Source: Undaria pinnatifida
Lineage: Eukaryota; Sar; Phaeophyceae; Laminariales; Alariaceae
Length of the DNA stretch: 64,000 bases
Direction: 5' to 3'
NCBI GenBank assembly: GCA_012845835.1
Contig: JABAKD010000020.1
Location: 8,556,915 to 8,620,914 of the forward strand
Shown here one piece after another: positions 1 through 11,550 of the stretch (positions within the stretch are counted from its first letter, which is position 1; each line of letters begins with the position of its first letter). Position numbers and translations under genes: made by a program. The notes under the pieces are model-generated. The model was not told the origin of the DNA and did no database searches. It was given only the letters and a program-made list of their open reading frames with translations.

Positions 1-1230
1 GTTCTTACTTCAAGAAGCTCTGTGCATCACCCAAAACACGACCTGGAGAAACACTGAACGCGTAACAACCCGATGAAAAAACCCAGCTAGGTACGACACA
101 ACTGGGGTTAAAAAAACATCAAGAATACGAGGTACATCCTCAGTTAAGGGGTCTCGTGACTTAGAAATGTTCGGGTCCAATCGTACCCCACCTACGACGG
201 TAGCATGGCTCACCTAGATATGGCATACTGCGAGATGAGACGCAACGCGTTCAACCGGTGCCCAATGCATACCCGCGAGTGCGTGCCCTGGTTTAAGGCT
301 ACTACGGCTTCGCCCACAATGACGTTTCGGTTGCTCATTGCCGCGTGAGTGACGCTCAGACCGGCGGATATCCGACATTCGGAGGAAAACAATGAGGGCG
401 CAATGTTCGCGCGAATTTTGTTCGTCAACAACTCAACAACTATTAATAGCTACATGGGCGCCCGCCAGCGCAGGGGGGGGGGGGGGGGGGGGGGGGGTTG
501 ACAGCGGTTATCTGCCGTTCCTGGGTGAAAGAAATGGTTTACAAGCAGTACTTGGTAGTTCTTGTAAAACACAATGCCAAAAGCCTGCCGCGACATTGAA
601 CCCTTATGCCGGTTCACGAAGAAACAAGGACGGTATCAAGGCGGCAGCGAAAGCCTCCTTTACCCAACCCCAGCAAAGCATTCATCACCGAGGGGTGTTC
701 GACCTTAGCGTCGGTTACCGCGGAAAAAGTACAAACCGATAGAGAAAAGCTAGGCAGTCATCTACTCATAGGAGAGCTAATCGAGGCCGGTCCGTATTCC
801 TCGAATCCCTACAATTGAGAGAGATTCATTCCACAGAGAGATGCTTACTTTGCTCGGTACTGCTGTATATGTGCAACATAAACCCACAGCACCCAGGGGT
901 ACTTCCTAACTGTATCCGATGAACAGCCAAGTTTATCGCGCGCTTTCCGTTTGGTCATTTTCCATGAACGTGCCGCGGTCAACAGCCTATATAGGCGTGC
1001 TTCCCGCGCTCAGACAAGAAACCACCGCTATCACCAGATTGCTGTCAACAAATGAAGAGCAAGCTATCCACGGCATATATACACGTGTCTGCCTCTCAAC
1101 GGAGCGATATACTCCAGAACACAGCTACTTATCAACAGCTTCCTGCCTCTCTAGGGTCCAAAAACACGCCTTGCCAACCGACGGCATCTATTTGAATAAT
1201 CAATAGTAGGCACTATTTTTCAGGGGCTTT
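1..1230. other. No gene recognised
   Basis: Apart from the poly(G) tract, I see only short open frames without domain, splice or codon-use support. Confidence 0.5.
472..498. repeat. Poly(G) tract
   Basis: About 26 consecutive G on the plus strand. Similar long G or C runs occur near 16,196, 34,330, 37,090, 45,820 and 60,640. Confidence 0.9.
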
Positions 1231-1284
1231 CACTGGTCATGATCCGTCCCACGGGTCGGGTCAGAAGTTTTCTAAGACCCCGCG

Positions 1285-1660
1285 GGTTGAGTCGGGTCGG
1301 ATCGGGTCGGGTCGGGTCGGGTCGGGTCGGGTCGGGTCGGGTCGGGTCGGGTCGGGTCGGGTCGGGTCGGGTCGGGTCGGGTCGGGTCGGGTCGGGTCGG
1401 GTCGGGTCGGGTCGGGTCGGGTCGGGTCGGATCGGGTCGGGTCGGGTTGGGTCGGGTCGGGTCGGGTCAGGAGGTGTACGAAATCTCATGGGTTGGGTTG
1501 GGTTGGTTCGGGTTGGGTCGGGTCGGGTCAGGAAGTGTACGAAATCTCGCGGGTTGAGTTGGGTTGGGTCGGGTCGGGTCAGGAGGTAAACGAAATCTCG
1601 CGGGTTGAGTTGGGTTGAATTGGGTCGGGTCAGGAGCTTTTCAAATATCACGGATCGGAA
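1285..1660. repeat. (GGGTC)n pentanucleotide array with degenerate flank
   Basis: Nearly pure GGGTC units to about 1,455, then a decayed part with GGGTT and GGGTC units and two ~65-base repeats containing GTACGAAATCTC. Long open frames on both strands here (RPDPT or GRVGS repeats) are products of the repeat. Confidence 0.9.
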
Positions 1661-1785
1661 CGGGTCACCCTGACCCCAACCGGCCCGCGAGCAGGGATCC
1701 GACCCGTGCATAGCCCTGTTATTTTTAACGGTTGCCGAAAACCCACAAGGCTCCTGTGGAGGGAGGGGGGGAGGGGGGGAGGATA

Positions 1786-1907
1786 CTCATTTATTGCTTG
1801 CCTTAGTGGGGGAGGGGTGTACTCATTCCATGCATAGCCGAACGACTTGCCACGGTTACGCATGAAACGAGTACACCCCCCCCACACTAAGGCAAGCAAC
1901 ACATGAG
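1786..1907. repeat. Fold-back element with 48-base arms
   Basis: The arms 1,786–1,833 and 1,860–1,907 are inverted copies with about 6 mismatches and a 26-base loop. The arms contain GCTTGCCTTAGT, also found at LINE 3' ends in this window, and GTACTCATTCCATGC, found at repeat C boundaries. Confidence 0.8.
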
Positions 1908-2910
1908 TTATTATCATTTTTTAACTACTGCACAAAAATGTACAACCCACACTCGAAGTAGAGCCCTTGTACTGCCGCAACCAACATCGATTCTACTCTA
2001 GCTCCAACCCCCCAAATGTGGGCAGGTGCAGGTCGGAGGGGATCAACATGTTACTCGATCGGTTATCATATTTCGTCATATGCCGCTTTACGTTGCTTTG
2101 TGTTGTTGTATGTTGCCGCTGTATGTATCACCTCGTCCCCGCCGCGTCTTAAACATCCACAGGAGTCCCCCTTCAATAAATATGTTGCCCCTGCTCGGCG
2201 AGGGCGGGTGTGCAGGGGACAGGTTTTGCAGCATAGTTGGAGGAACCTTAGAAATCGGGAACATAACATAGAATAAAACGCAAACACCAAATATTATAGG
2301 TCAGATTAACGCAACACCTGGTAGATACTCCAGAGTACATAATGGCTTCCATGTTTGATTTCCTCTTGCTTTTTATGTTTTTTTTTTCCCATTGGCTATG
2401 TATGGTATGAGGGATCGAGATTTGAGTTAGACATCAAGAGATAATGAGGCGTGTTGTCTGCTTCTAGCAGTCAACGAGGAACGGGCGCTAGACGCTCGAC
2501 ACAACAACCCACCGCAGTGCTCCTTTCAGTCCCCATGCAAAACAAGCTTTGCTAAACGCGTTGTGAACATTGAACAATTGACCTTTATGGTAGCAACGTG
2601 GCATGGTATTGGTCTATCGCGTGTGTGGTAGTGTCAAGTGGACGCAGCACGGGACGGTGCTGGGAGACTGGGAGAACACGCGGATAGACAGCCGTGCTGC
2701 TGCTAGTCGCCAGCAGTTGCTAGGCCAGACAGTTCACGGCGTTCTGAATTAAAAGCCCACTGATGCATGGAGGAACGTATATACCAAATAGGAGAGCAGA
2801 GGCTACTTCTGCATACATTCCCGCCACTATTTAAGAAACAAGGAAAAGGTGAAATACCTGGCAGGTGAAATATACCTGGTTTCTACGGGTAAAACATGAA
2901 AGCAGGACTT

Positions 2911-3222
2911 ACTTACGTGAATACATTTGCCAGCGTCAGGACAAGCGCTGCCAGCGAAATCACCATGAAAGCTCTTCTTGCGCCGCATCTTATCCTCGAA
3001 GTTGTGCTGCCGCCTCGCCCACAACATTTTCTCCTCTGAAGCATCCCACACGCCCACGCTTTGCTGAAAACGTTGCAAGGTGTGATATCCGTCAAAACAT
3101 GATTCTGTAGAGAAGCCAAAACGGCCCTCTGCTGGAGGAGGCATGTGCTTGCTGCGTACGAAAGCAACATGGCGATATTCTATCTGTCGCACGTTCTTCC
3201 TAGACACTTGAGAAGATCGCAC
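2911..3222 (-). CDS. Possible exon of an unknown gene
   Basis: The open frame includes ESCFDGYHTLQRFQQSVGVW, then DASEEKMLWARRQHNFEDKM and CPDAGKCIH, and ends at CAC|GTAAGTAAG, a very strong splice donor. Charge pattern and codon use look coding. I do not recognise a domain and found no partner exon. The satellite at 3,235–3,745 starts just upstream. Confidence 0.35.
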
Positions 3223-3234
3223 TATATCAGTGGT

Positions 3235-3745
3235 TTACCCACTGTCAAGACCATCCGGTTTAAGACCATCCGGTTTAAGACCATTCCGTTCAAGACTTTA
3301 CGGGAGATAAGACCACGTGAATCGGCCTGTCATGAAAAATAACCTACTTGCAGTTAGTACGAGATCGTTTTTGCGATAGAAGAGGCGAGACCAAAAACAG
3401 ATGTAAGACAATTAATGGATTTAGACCATCCGGTTTAAGACCATCCGGTTTAAGACCATCCGGTTTAAGACCATTCCGTTCAAGACTTTACGGGAGATAA
3501 GACCACGTAAATCGGCCTGTCATGAAAAATAACCTACTTGCAGTTAGTACGAGATCGTTTTTGCGATAGAAGAGGCGAGACCAAAAATAGATGTAAGACA
3601 ATTAATGGATTTAGACCATTCGGTTTAAGACCATCCGGTTTAAGACCATCCGGTTCAAGACTTTACGGGAGATTAGACCAGATAAATCGGCCTGTCACGG
3701 AAATTAATTTACTTGGAGTTAGCATGGGATTGTTCTTGAAGTAGT
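3235..3745. repeat. ~188-bp satellite, about 2.7 units
   Basis: Units contain TTTAAGACCATCCGG microrepeats, then TTCAAGACTTTACGGGAGAT, then a conserved single-copy part with TTAGTACGAGATCG. The third unit is diverged. Confidence 0.85.
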
Positions 3746-4914
3746 AAAAGGCAAGGCCAAACAAGAGGTATAAGATTATTAATACCCTTTGAGACTTTGA
3801 GAGGGAAAAATCGACGACAAAAGTTGACGATTGCGGCATTACGGCACAGCTAGGGGTCGGATGATAAAAAATTGGCGTCCGAACGGCAACAATGGTAAGA
3901 CACGCAAGGAACGGGCGCCGCATGGCGTTACACACTCGTACTGCTTCGCGATCACGCTACTAGTAGATACCTGAAAATATCGCAATCATCGTTTTCTTCG
4001 TCGCTGTGCACGGACCCCCCAAAAGGGTTGACCCTTTTAGCAACCCAGTCCCGACATGAGAACAAAACACTTGGACCTAGAATAGGAAAATTGTTGGAGT
4101 TGGAACTGGGCTAAAGTGGGTACACCGCTGCTGTACTGTGGTCGTTTTTGTGATCGCTATACTTTGGGTCGTTGTACATGAGAGGGCTTCAATGATAGCC
4201 CTCCACGATGCCAACACACCCGCGGTATAAATACTCCATTTGCCCATCCATCCGGGGTGTGTGCCGCGAACGTCGCGCGGTGTCGAAAGTAAGCCTCGTG
4301 CAAGAAATTACCACACCGATGTCGTGAACGAGGAATCACGACAGACACCCTCATCACAATAAGCGCATCATATATTTTTTACTTCTTGTGCTTACGGTGT
4401 GAAGCTCGATCCACATCTCCGACAACCTTGAGCACACGCATTACACCCAGCCCATTCTCTTGGCAGTATTGTCGCGTTATTGTCCGTTTTGTTTTGTTAA
4501 TGTAATATACCAGTATACACGGAAAAAACGTACTGAGCAACCAAAATGGAGGTGCCTCTATTAGGCTTCTGCTTGCCCAAGCCTCTTGATCACCGCAGTG
4601 CGCCCCGCTTGTGAACACATTTACCAATTGCAAAAAGTATCGGCGCCATCCTTGGTAACTCTCAGTGACAGGTGACAAGGTGACACGAAAACAATCCTGA
4701 TAAATATTTCAGCATTTGCACCCAGTGATACGCTCGAAGATGTTTTCAACACGGCTCCTTTCTTCGGACGTTTTTTATATTCTCCCATGTACTCATTTTA
4801 CACCTGTATGGCCTCAGTGACGCATACGCCCCTTCCTGCCCCCGCTGTTGATTGAAATATGCATACCTGGTATTATATATATACGTATTTCAGCAAGGCT
4901 TGTCATGGGCCGAT
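3746..4914. other. No gene or repeat recognised
   Basis: AT/GC-mixed sequence with short frames only. Confidence 0.45.
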
Positions 4915-5575
4915 GGTGCGGGCCGGGCCGAGCCGGGTCGAAACTTTTTAAAACATTGATGGGCCGGGCCGGGACGAGCCCGTCACCTGAAAAAATTGAT
5001 TGGCCCTGAAAAAATTGATTGGCCGGGCGGGGGCGCGGCCCATCGATTTGAAACTTGATGGACCGGGTCGGGCCGCGGCCCTTCGACTCAAAATTTGATG
5101 TGCCGGGCCGGGTCGCGGCCCGTGAGACGTAGGCTATATATGGGCCGCTCTGCCCAGCCCATGAGGCGGCCCACGTGCTTCGCGGGCCGGCCCGCCCCGG
5201 TGGTGTACTGCTGCTACGACGTACTACAATGGCATCGTCCACCCCGCCCATGAGACGGTCCACGCGTTTTCGAGGGCAGGCCCGGGCCACGGCGTATGAT
5301 ATGTGGTGTGCTGCTAAATAAAAAAAAACGTCTACGAACCGGTACAAATAATACCAGGTACCCGATACCAGGGTATATCATAATCAGCTGATAACAAAAA
5401 ATCGATGGGCCGGGTCGGGCCGCAGCCCACCAGATAAAGAAATGATGAGCCGGGCCGGCCCACCGGCGTCGATCCATTACAAGTCCTGTAATTCAGTAGT
5501 ATGCTCGCCAGCCCACCAGCGTCGACTCATGACAAGCCCTGAATTTCAGTAGTGTGCTCCTTTGTTGTGAATGTT
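4915..5575. repeat. Degenerate GC-rich repeats
   Basis: Imperfect units of roughly 55–60 bases containing GGCCGGGTCGGGCC and ATTTGATG alternate. They are followed by a tandem pair of ~58-base units (CACCGGCGTCGA with TTCAGTAGTGTGCTC). Not coding. Confidence 0.65.
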
Positions 5576-5611
5576 TTCACACATTTCTCCGGTCCAGCAC
5601 ATAGTTACACC

Positions 5612-5720
5612 CCACAGAACACAGCATAACGTAAGCATTGGTCATAGACCGTAGGATAGAGCAGGCATCACTATTGATCTTTGACATGCCGCCCGCCACA
5701 GAACAGCAGTCCATTACCAA
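5612..5720 (+). repeat. Dispersed repeat F
   Basis: Resembles 9,348–9,445: CATAGACCGTAGGATAGAGC against CATGGACCGCAGGACAGAGC, with further similarity on both sides. Confidence 0.55.
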
Positions 5721-5996
5721 ATAAACTTATCATGTCACCTTGGCTACTCGCCCCCATTCCCTGGGCGGCGCGGCGTCCCACATTCCTTGGGCGTTGCGGT
5801 TTCAACCACAAAACTCTGCTCTACATGTCGGGAGATTAAGGTGCTCGTGAAGTCTACTCCCTCCTTTGATTTTCGTATATATTTTTTCATCGAAGCATCG
5901 TATCAGGCACCAAATTTACGAGCATATTGATGCATCGCTTGGTATTTCAAGTATTTTCATATATATATATAACCACGAGCAGAAGAGCGATCACTT

Positions 5997-6866
5997 AGGC
6001 TGGATCCTATGCAGTAAAATTTGAGTGGTAAAATTTGGACGGAAGGTGGATTTCCAACCGGCCACAAAAAAAAAACATAGAGTTGTTCCGTAGGTCGTCT
6101 TCACGTTGTTTCGATTTTCTTTGCTGTGTTTCATAAGGGAATCAGCGATTTCAAAATGGTACTCTTGTTGAGCCAGATTTTGAACTCCACGAGTGACCCA
6201 CGCCAGGATGGGCAATCATCCCCCTTCAACACCAGCTCGCCGTGGATAGGGGACGGAACGAGGAGCTGTAGAGCTTCTACTGTCGCTGGGAGAGATAAGC
6301 CCTCTTTCATGGAGCACCAGCGCCTATATCCACAGCTGTTTGCTTCTTAGAGTCAAGAAAAATCACGTTGGATCGTTATGATCGTCCGATTCAAAATCGT
6401 CCCCTCGATCGAGGAGACGAATTTACTTTGCCTAGCGCAGCTGTAGGGCCGCTACAATACACGCGGTGGTGGCAAGGAAATACGGGTTAACTCCCTCTTG
6501 GTGGTGGTCGGTGCAAGGGTGCTGTGTCCCAGCCGTGCCATGAGCAGTAGGCTGTGGTTGCCGACAAGTCTATCTATACGCAGCGTGTCTCCTATAGTCC
6601 CGTCGTATCCCACAGCAGTCTTAAACCCATATACACTCGTACAAAGCCTCCGAGGTATGGAGAAAAACCAAATTTGACCACTCATGAGTTTCCCCAAATT
6701 TTACCACACCAGCAGATTTGATGGTGGTAATATCTCGGAGGAACTTTTTTTCCAAAAAAAGACTCCCCATAAGACGCCGTTCTGATCAGAAATGGTCAGA
6801 ACTGAGCCCAAAATACCTGAAACTTCCCAAAGACAACTCCATATTCTACTGCATAGGATTCAGCCT
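5997..6866. mobile_element. 870-bp element with 24-bp terminal inverted repeats
   Basis: The ends (5,997–6,020 and 6,843–6,866) are inverted copies starting AGGCTG and containing ATCCTATGCAGTA, with two mismatches in 24. Subterminal AAATTT-containing segments are also inverted. No transposase frame is visible, so it is probably a non-autonomous DNA transposon. No convincing target-site duplication was seen. Confidence 0.72.
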
Positions 6867-6989
6867 TGAGAACATTAGCGATCGACACCAACCGCATGTT
6901 GCGTCATGACTCGACAGCACTAACCCGAGCATCAGGCCTTGGCTGGACCTCTGCTCGCCTGCCATATATACAGGGAGGAAGTACACAGT

Positions 6990-7080
6990 GAGTACTATTG
7001 TTGTTGTTGTTTTCACATTAACTCGCATAATCAAGTCCGTGGTCACGGGACAGGCTCCAGTCACGCTGGAGTGGAGGAAT
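6990..7080 (+). repeat. Repeat B, left half
   Basis: Matches 49,588–49,672 almost perfectly (AACTCGCATAATCAAGTCC, then CAGGCTCCAGTCAC). The right half continues at 8,491–8,560, after the element X pair. Confidence 0.75.
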
Positions 7081-8490
7081 ACTGTTGTAACATTTCGCCG
7101 ACGCTTTAACTAATATATAGTTTGGTATCAATGAGGCCTCTCTGCTGCGATCAGCCGGAGACTCTCACCCCGGGCTACTACCCCCGCGTTGATTCGATGG
7201 CAATCAACGCGGTACCTCGTCGCAGAGAGTAGTTACCCCGGTGAAATGAACACTACAAAATAAAACTGATGTCGTTGTGGGCGTTTCTCGCGCACAATGA
7301 TGGGTGGGCGGCATGGTCTGTTTTCCCTAACCGCTTCCTACTCTCTCTAGCTGCTGCACGGGACCCGACGATGCAAGTGGGATCGTCTTGCTTTTTCTGT
7401 ACAGCTATCAGGCTATTATCCCACCCCGGGGAGAGCCGTATTCCGTCCCCGGGGTTTTGCTCCAATACTATAATACTGCTGTAACATTTCGCCGGCGCTT
7501 TAACTCGTATATAGTTTGGGGTCAATGAGGCCTCTCTGCTGCGGCATGAGATCACACCCATACTTGCTGCCCCTTTGCCCTTCTCTCAGGGCGCAGTTTA
7601 TTGTCTGTTGTTAGCATCCTTCCTTCGGGTTTCTTGTCCTTATGATACCCAAACTTCTATATTACCTTGACCCCTAGTAGATTCGGCTTCGATAGTCCCG
7701 TGCACACGCTGTGTACGAACGTGCAAACTTTGCGGACAGCTGCAGGACGTCCGCCTCTATGAACGCCGTTTGGCGAGAACTCCTCACCCCCTCCACGGCG
7801 GCGGACGCTGTTAACCCTATGTGTCTGTGCGTGCGACGGTTGCGGACTGTCACCCCACGTTCTCCATAAAATTACCCATGACCGTACGGTCCATCTTCTG
7901 GCTCGCCGCCCCTCCCAACCGGGGGAGCGCACGGTGTACCGCTTCATGTTCTCCGTGCCCGCCGCCTGCAAATGGATCTGGAGGTTGGTGGTCATCTGCG
8001 CCGGCGTTAACGCCATATATCTCATATTCCCGCATTCCACAACACTCGGGAACAAGAATCCTGACCTCTTATGTCAGTCACCCGTGCATGGATTCCGCCT
8101 CCTGTCGGTACTTTACCACGACTGCGACCGTGCAAATTCTGCGGCAGTCTAGGCTCTTCCTTACCACGACTGATTGGGAGGAAAACTTCGCGACCTCTTC
8201 CGAAGAGGGAATCGAAAATGAACCTCTCGCGTCCCGTCTTCTGCAACAATTACGACGCAACCGCTACCGACACCTTGACACCGCGTCGAGGTAGGGTCGC
8301 AGCGACAGCTGCGATGGCCATGGTTGTCAAGTAGGCTCTGCTTTCCCTACCCGCTTCCTACTCTCTCTATAACAGCTGCTGCACGGGAGCCGACGATGCA
8401 AGTGGGATCGTCTTGATTTTTCTGTACAGCTGTCAGACTTTTCTCCCACCCCGGGGACGGCCTTCTTCCGTCCCCGAGGTTTTGCTCCAA
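7081..8490 (+). mobile_element. Two tandem copies of element X
   Basis: Copy 1 (about 7,081–7,470) and copy 2 (about 7,476–8,490) both begin with a GCTGTAACATTTCGCC-like sequence and end with TTTTGCTCCAA. Both share the ~150-bp 3' part, including a GC-rich terminal hairpin (CGGGGACGG/CCGTCCCCG in copy 2). Copy 1 lacks most of the interior. Copy 2 holds an open frame of 157 codons (7,821–8,294) that I do not recognise. There are no terminal inverted repeats. Confidence 0.65.
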
Positions 8491-8560
8491 GATTACCCCA
8501 GGAAAAAAACACAAGCAAAATCAAAAGTTGTACACGCATATATCATGGCTGACGCGCTTC
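8491..8560 (+). repeat. Repeat B, right half
   Basis: Matches 49,672–49,735 (CCAGGAAAAAAACACAAGC, then ACACGCATATATCATGGC). It is separated from its left half by about 1.4 kb of element X. Confidence 0.7.
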
Positions 8561-8804
8561 AAGAGTATAGACTATCCTCAGTCGGTACGCAGGCTTTGCT
8601 CACGGCAACGGTAGCTCGCTATATTTATCACCTGCGCACAAACCCCGTACCTGGTAGATTCAAACAGACCACCCCGAAAGTTCACGTACTATTGATGCTG
8701 TTTTTGTAGTTCGAAAACCAACAAAGCCTTACTTACAGTAGTTTATTGTTTCGTATGCATCCTGAGTTCCACAGCTGTCTGTGGTTTTCCCGCTCAACGC
8801 GGGT

Positions 8805-9011
8805 AATATAGTTTCCGTGCGCAGAATGAGGCTGAACGTCTTGGTCATGTCGACCTTGGTATCAGCAGGGGAGTCACCGATCTGTGTCCTTCACTATATA
8901 GGGTACACACACCTCGTAACACGCGCGATCGATGCATCACGAGCAGCTCGCAAAGATGAGAGCTTTGATTAAATTTTGGATTTGACCCACTGATCTGACA
9001 GCTGAAGTGTA
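8805..9011 (+). repeat. Dispersed repeat A (diverged long form)
   Basis: Keeps GTTTCCGTGCGCAGA, GGGGAGTCACCGA, ACGCGCGATCG and the core CTCGCAAAGATGAG, with more changes than the other two long copies. Confidence 0.7.
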
Positions 9012-9086
9012 TTTTTCGTTATTTCTAAAACGACCTTCCGTAAATTTTGTGCAACTACTGTATATTAGCGAAACATAGATTTACCA

Positions 9087-9150
9087 CGCAGCTTGCAAAG
9101 TTGAGTTTCAATCATTCAATCGGTCGTACTCACAGCTGACGTTTTTCAAT
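9087..9150 (+). repeat. Repeat A core
   Basis: GCTTGCAAAG, then GTACTCACAGCTGACG; same orientation as the long copies. Confidence 0.65.
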
Positions 9151-9347
9151 TTTTATAAAATATATACCAGGAATAAGCTTTCCCCTTCGGGATGTGGTTG
9201 GCTGGAAATCCCGGAAGTGTCGCAAGTTGAAAGCGGGGTCAAAAGTCTTCGGAAAACTAAAGAAAAAACATGAGCCACCTCCCTTTTAATCCGGCATGTA
9301 AGACCAGCGCAGACGAGTTATAGCTACTAAGTCTATTGTACCTGGTA

Positions 9348-9445
9348 TAACACAGCAGCACGTAGCACTGCGATCATGGACCGCAGGACAGAGCAAGCAG
9401 CATTATTGGTATCTGGCAAACCGCCACGGAGCAGCACCCTGTCAA
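9348..9445 (+). repeat. Dispersed repeat F
   Basis: Second copy of the repeat at 5,612–5,720. Confidence 0.55.
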
Positions 9446-9798
9446 TGGAGCTCTCTCACGCCGCTTTGATCAGTCGTCTTTTTCCCTTGGCCGGTGTGAC
9501 GTCAACCAAATGAATAAGAGCGCTTGGAAGTCGGACGTGAGACTTCTTTGCTTTGTTGCTGTACCAGATGCCTGGTACAAGGTACGTACGTACTTTCGTC
9601 GGAGTACAAACTCAGGGGAGGGGTGCTCGTTCTGGTTTCCACCGCCCTCCCTCAGGTAGCACCTCGAAGTGGGTGCATTTCACCGGCAACGCTATACACG
9701 AGTACCTCGTGCACGGATAAACAACATACCGGTCAACCCAAAAGTCTTACAGAGTGTCCAAGTGGTCTTGGGATCGAACTCGTTATATAAAAAATATT

Positions 9799-9870
9799 TC
9801 AAGGACGTTAGCTGTGAGTTCGACGAATTCAGGGTCAATACTCTTTTTGTTGCAAGCTGCGTTGTTGGTA
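9799..9870 (-). repeat. Repeat A core
   Basis: Inverse orientation: GACGTTAGCTGTGAGTTCG and TTGCAAGCTGCG flank the GGGTCAATACT centre. Confidence 0.7.
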
Positions 9871-10345
9871 CTAGTCCTGAGGGTCTTTGTCGAGTTTTGG
9901 GGCGGTTCTTTCCATTTTTTTTTCCTTCTGTCCTGCCGAACCCCCTGCTCAGTGCCGGGTCAGGGTTCGGGTAAAACGCCGCTATCTGAGGCGCAGGGCT
10001 GTCGTCTTTTGTCATTGTTCAATTTCGCCCTGCCGACGCCCCCCTCAGTCCAGAGCCGGGAGGCGACCAGTGTACGGGTCTGTGTGTCTTCTTTTATGTT
10101 TTGTGTGTTGTATTTGTTCTGCTTTGTTTTTTTTTTCGTCTAAACACTTGCTCCCCTAGCGGGGCTGTAGGTGTTGACACCTTCCATCCCGGGTATTCGT
10201 CGTTTCCTCGTCTAACCCCCCGCCTTGCCGATGGCCCGCGGGAGGTTTTTCGCATGACTTCTCCCTTGTGTTAGCGCCTGTGTTCCCCTCCATATCGACG
10301 AGGGCTCGCCTCGCCATAGTACCTTTTCTGTGGTTGGTTTACCGT

Positions 10346-10446
10346 AGAGCCTTTCCTGCCCCCCCCGCCACACCGGCGGCATGCGGCAGGTTCTAGAGCC
10401 TTCTCTGCCCCCCCCGCCACACCGGCGGCATGCGGCAGGTTTTTGA
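10346..10446. repeat. Tandem duplication, ~50-bp unit
   Basis: Two units containing CCCGCCACACCGGCGGCATG and CGGCAGGTT. Confidence 0.75.
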
Positions 10447-10639
10447 TGGGTGACTATTGCCTTGCTGTAGGGTCTGTTTTTCTTTCTACTGCTTTTCTTC
10501 GCGTGTTCCTGGCTCCATAGCCAGACGGGTAGAGGTGTGGGAGTGGGGTTTGAGGAGCCGCATCTTCGACTCATGGTCTAGTTCGTAGAACCGGAGTTTC
10601 CCCGAATCTCCCAAATGTCTGCATATGCGACTCATCAGG

Positions 10640-10905
10640 GTGGGCTAGTGTTAATATACGGCCTCGAAAGGCCTGTAGATATCCGAATTTGAGATCATTT
10701 GGATGGGTTTCGTATGATGAGGTTGGCGGTTTATATTCGGGGAAGTTAGGAACTAGATCGGAGGCACGCGCCTCCGATCTCAGAAGCTATCCCGGGCTCT
10801 GGTGGAAACGAATAAAGCCATATCTCTACGAAGGAACGAAAGTGAGTACTCTCCGAGGACCTGCTCAATTGGCAGACCTGCAGGGGGCACTCTGTGTCCC
10901 CCACC
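10640..10905 (+). repeat. Dispersed repeat E (uninterrupted copy)
   Basis: About 260 bp, matching 32,865–33,100 in reverse orientation. It contains a perfect 11-bp stem with a 4-base loop (10,755–10,780) and a second small hairpin GGCCTCGAAAGGCC. This copy preserves the site where the TRIM cluster inserted into the other copy. Nature unknown; no coding frame. Confidence 0.75.
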
Positions 10906-11019
10906 ATTAATTTAACAATACTATGTGGGTGAGTTTTTTCTTAATGGGAGGGGTCCTTTTTTTTCTTTTCTTTTTTAAATATTCCTGGTATATATTTTCT
11001 TTTCATTTTGTCCCCCTCA

Positions 11020-11215
11020 AAAACGGGTTTCATAGTTTCCGCGCAGACTGATCAACATCACCCTGTTAATCCTAGTACAAGCTACACTATAGTTCCAAGG
11101 GGAGTCGCCGACCTGACACACACCCAGTAATACGCGCGATCGGAGTATCACACACAGCTTGCAAAGATGAGTTTCGACAAAATCTTCGATCTCACAGCTG
11201 GAGTGTTTGTAATTT
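11020..11215 (+). repeat. Dispersed repeat A (long form)
   Basis: About 195 bp shared with 34,484–34,690 and, more diverged, 8,805–9,011. Blocks include GTTTCCGCGCA, TTCCAAGGGGAGTCGCCGA and the core GCTTGCAAAGATGAG. The core alone recurs at seven other places in both orientations. Confidence 0.8.
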
Positions 11216-11239
11216 AATAATATTTTGTTTTTCTCCACT

Positions 11240-11550
11240 TTTTTTTTTTTCTTCTTTTTACACACTTTCACTTTCCAGCTTCTGGGCCGGCCGTGGCCAC
11301 AGGTTTCATCCCTTCTCCTCCCCGGTTCTTGCCTTCATTTTTTATCGCGCATAGGGTTCAGCAATCCCACTGCTCGTCGATTGTTCATCGAGTGTTGCTA
11401 GCTCACGCTCTCGCGCTTTCCGCAAGTCAATTTGTCCACAAGAAAAAGTCCCAACGAATTTATACGAGTATGCACTCGGCGGGGCTCGAACTCACGAAAC
11501 TGACCTATACCAGGCTCGAGGATAACCTGATACGCCACCGGGGCGACCGG
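11240..11550 (-). mobile_element. tRNA-derived SINE, copy 1
   Basis: The minus-strand head has a box A (TGGCGTATCAG, fitting TRGYNNANNNG) and, about 45 bases on, a box B (GAGTTCGAGCC). A ~230-bp body ends in an A-rich tail. The body is collinear with 33,488–33,830, including GTGGGATTG, CCCTATGCGCGATA and GAAGCTGGAAAG blocks. Confidence 0.8.

Noticed and set aside
1220-1711. 163-codon minus and 116-codon plus frames in the (GGGTC)n array
   Set aside because: Pentanucleotide repeats without stop codons give open frames on both strands; the products are pure RPDPT or GRVGS repeats.
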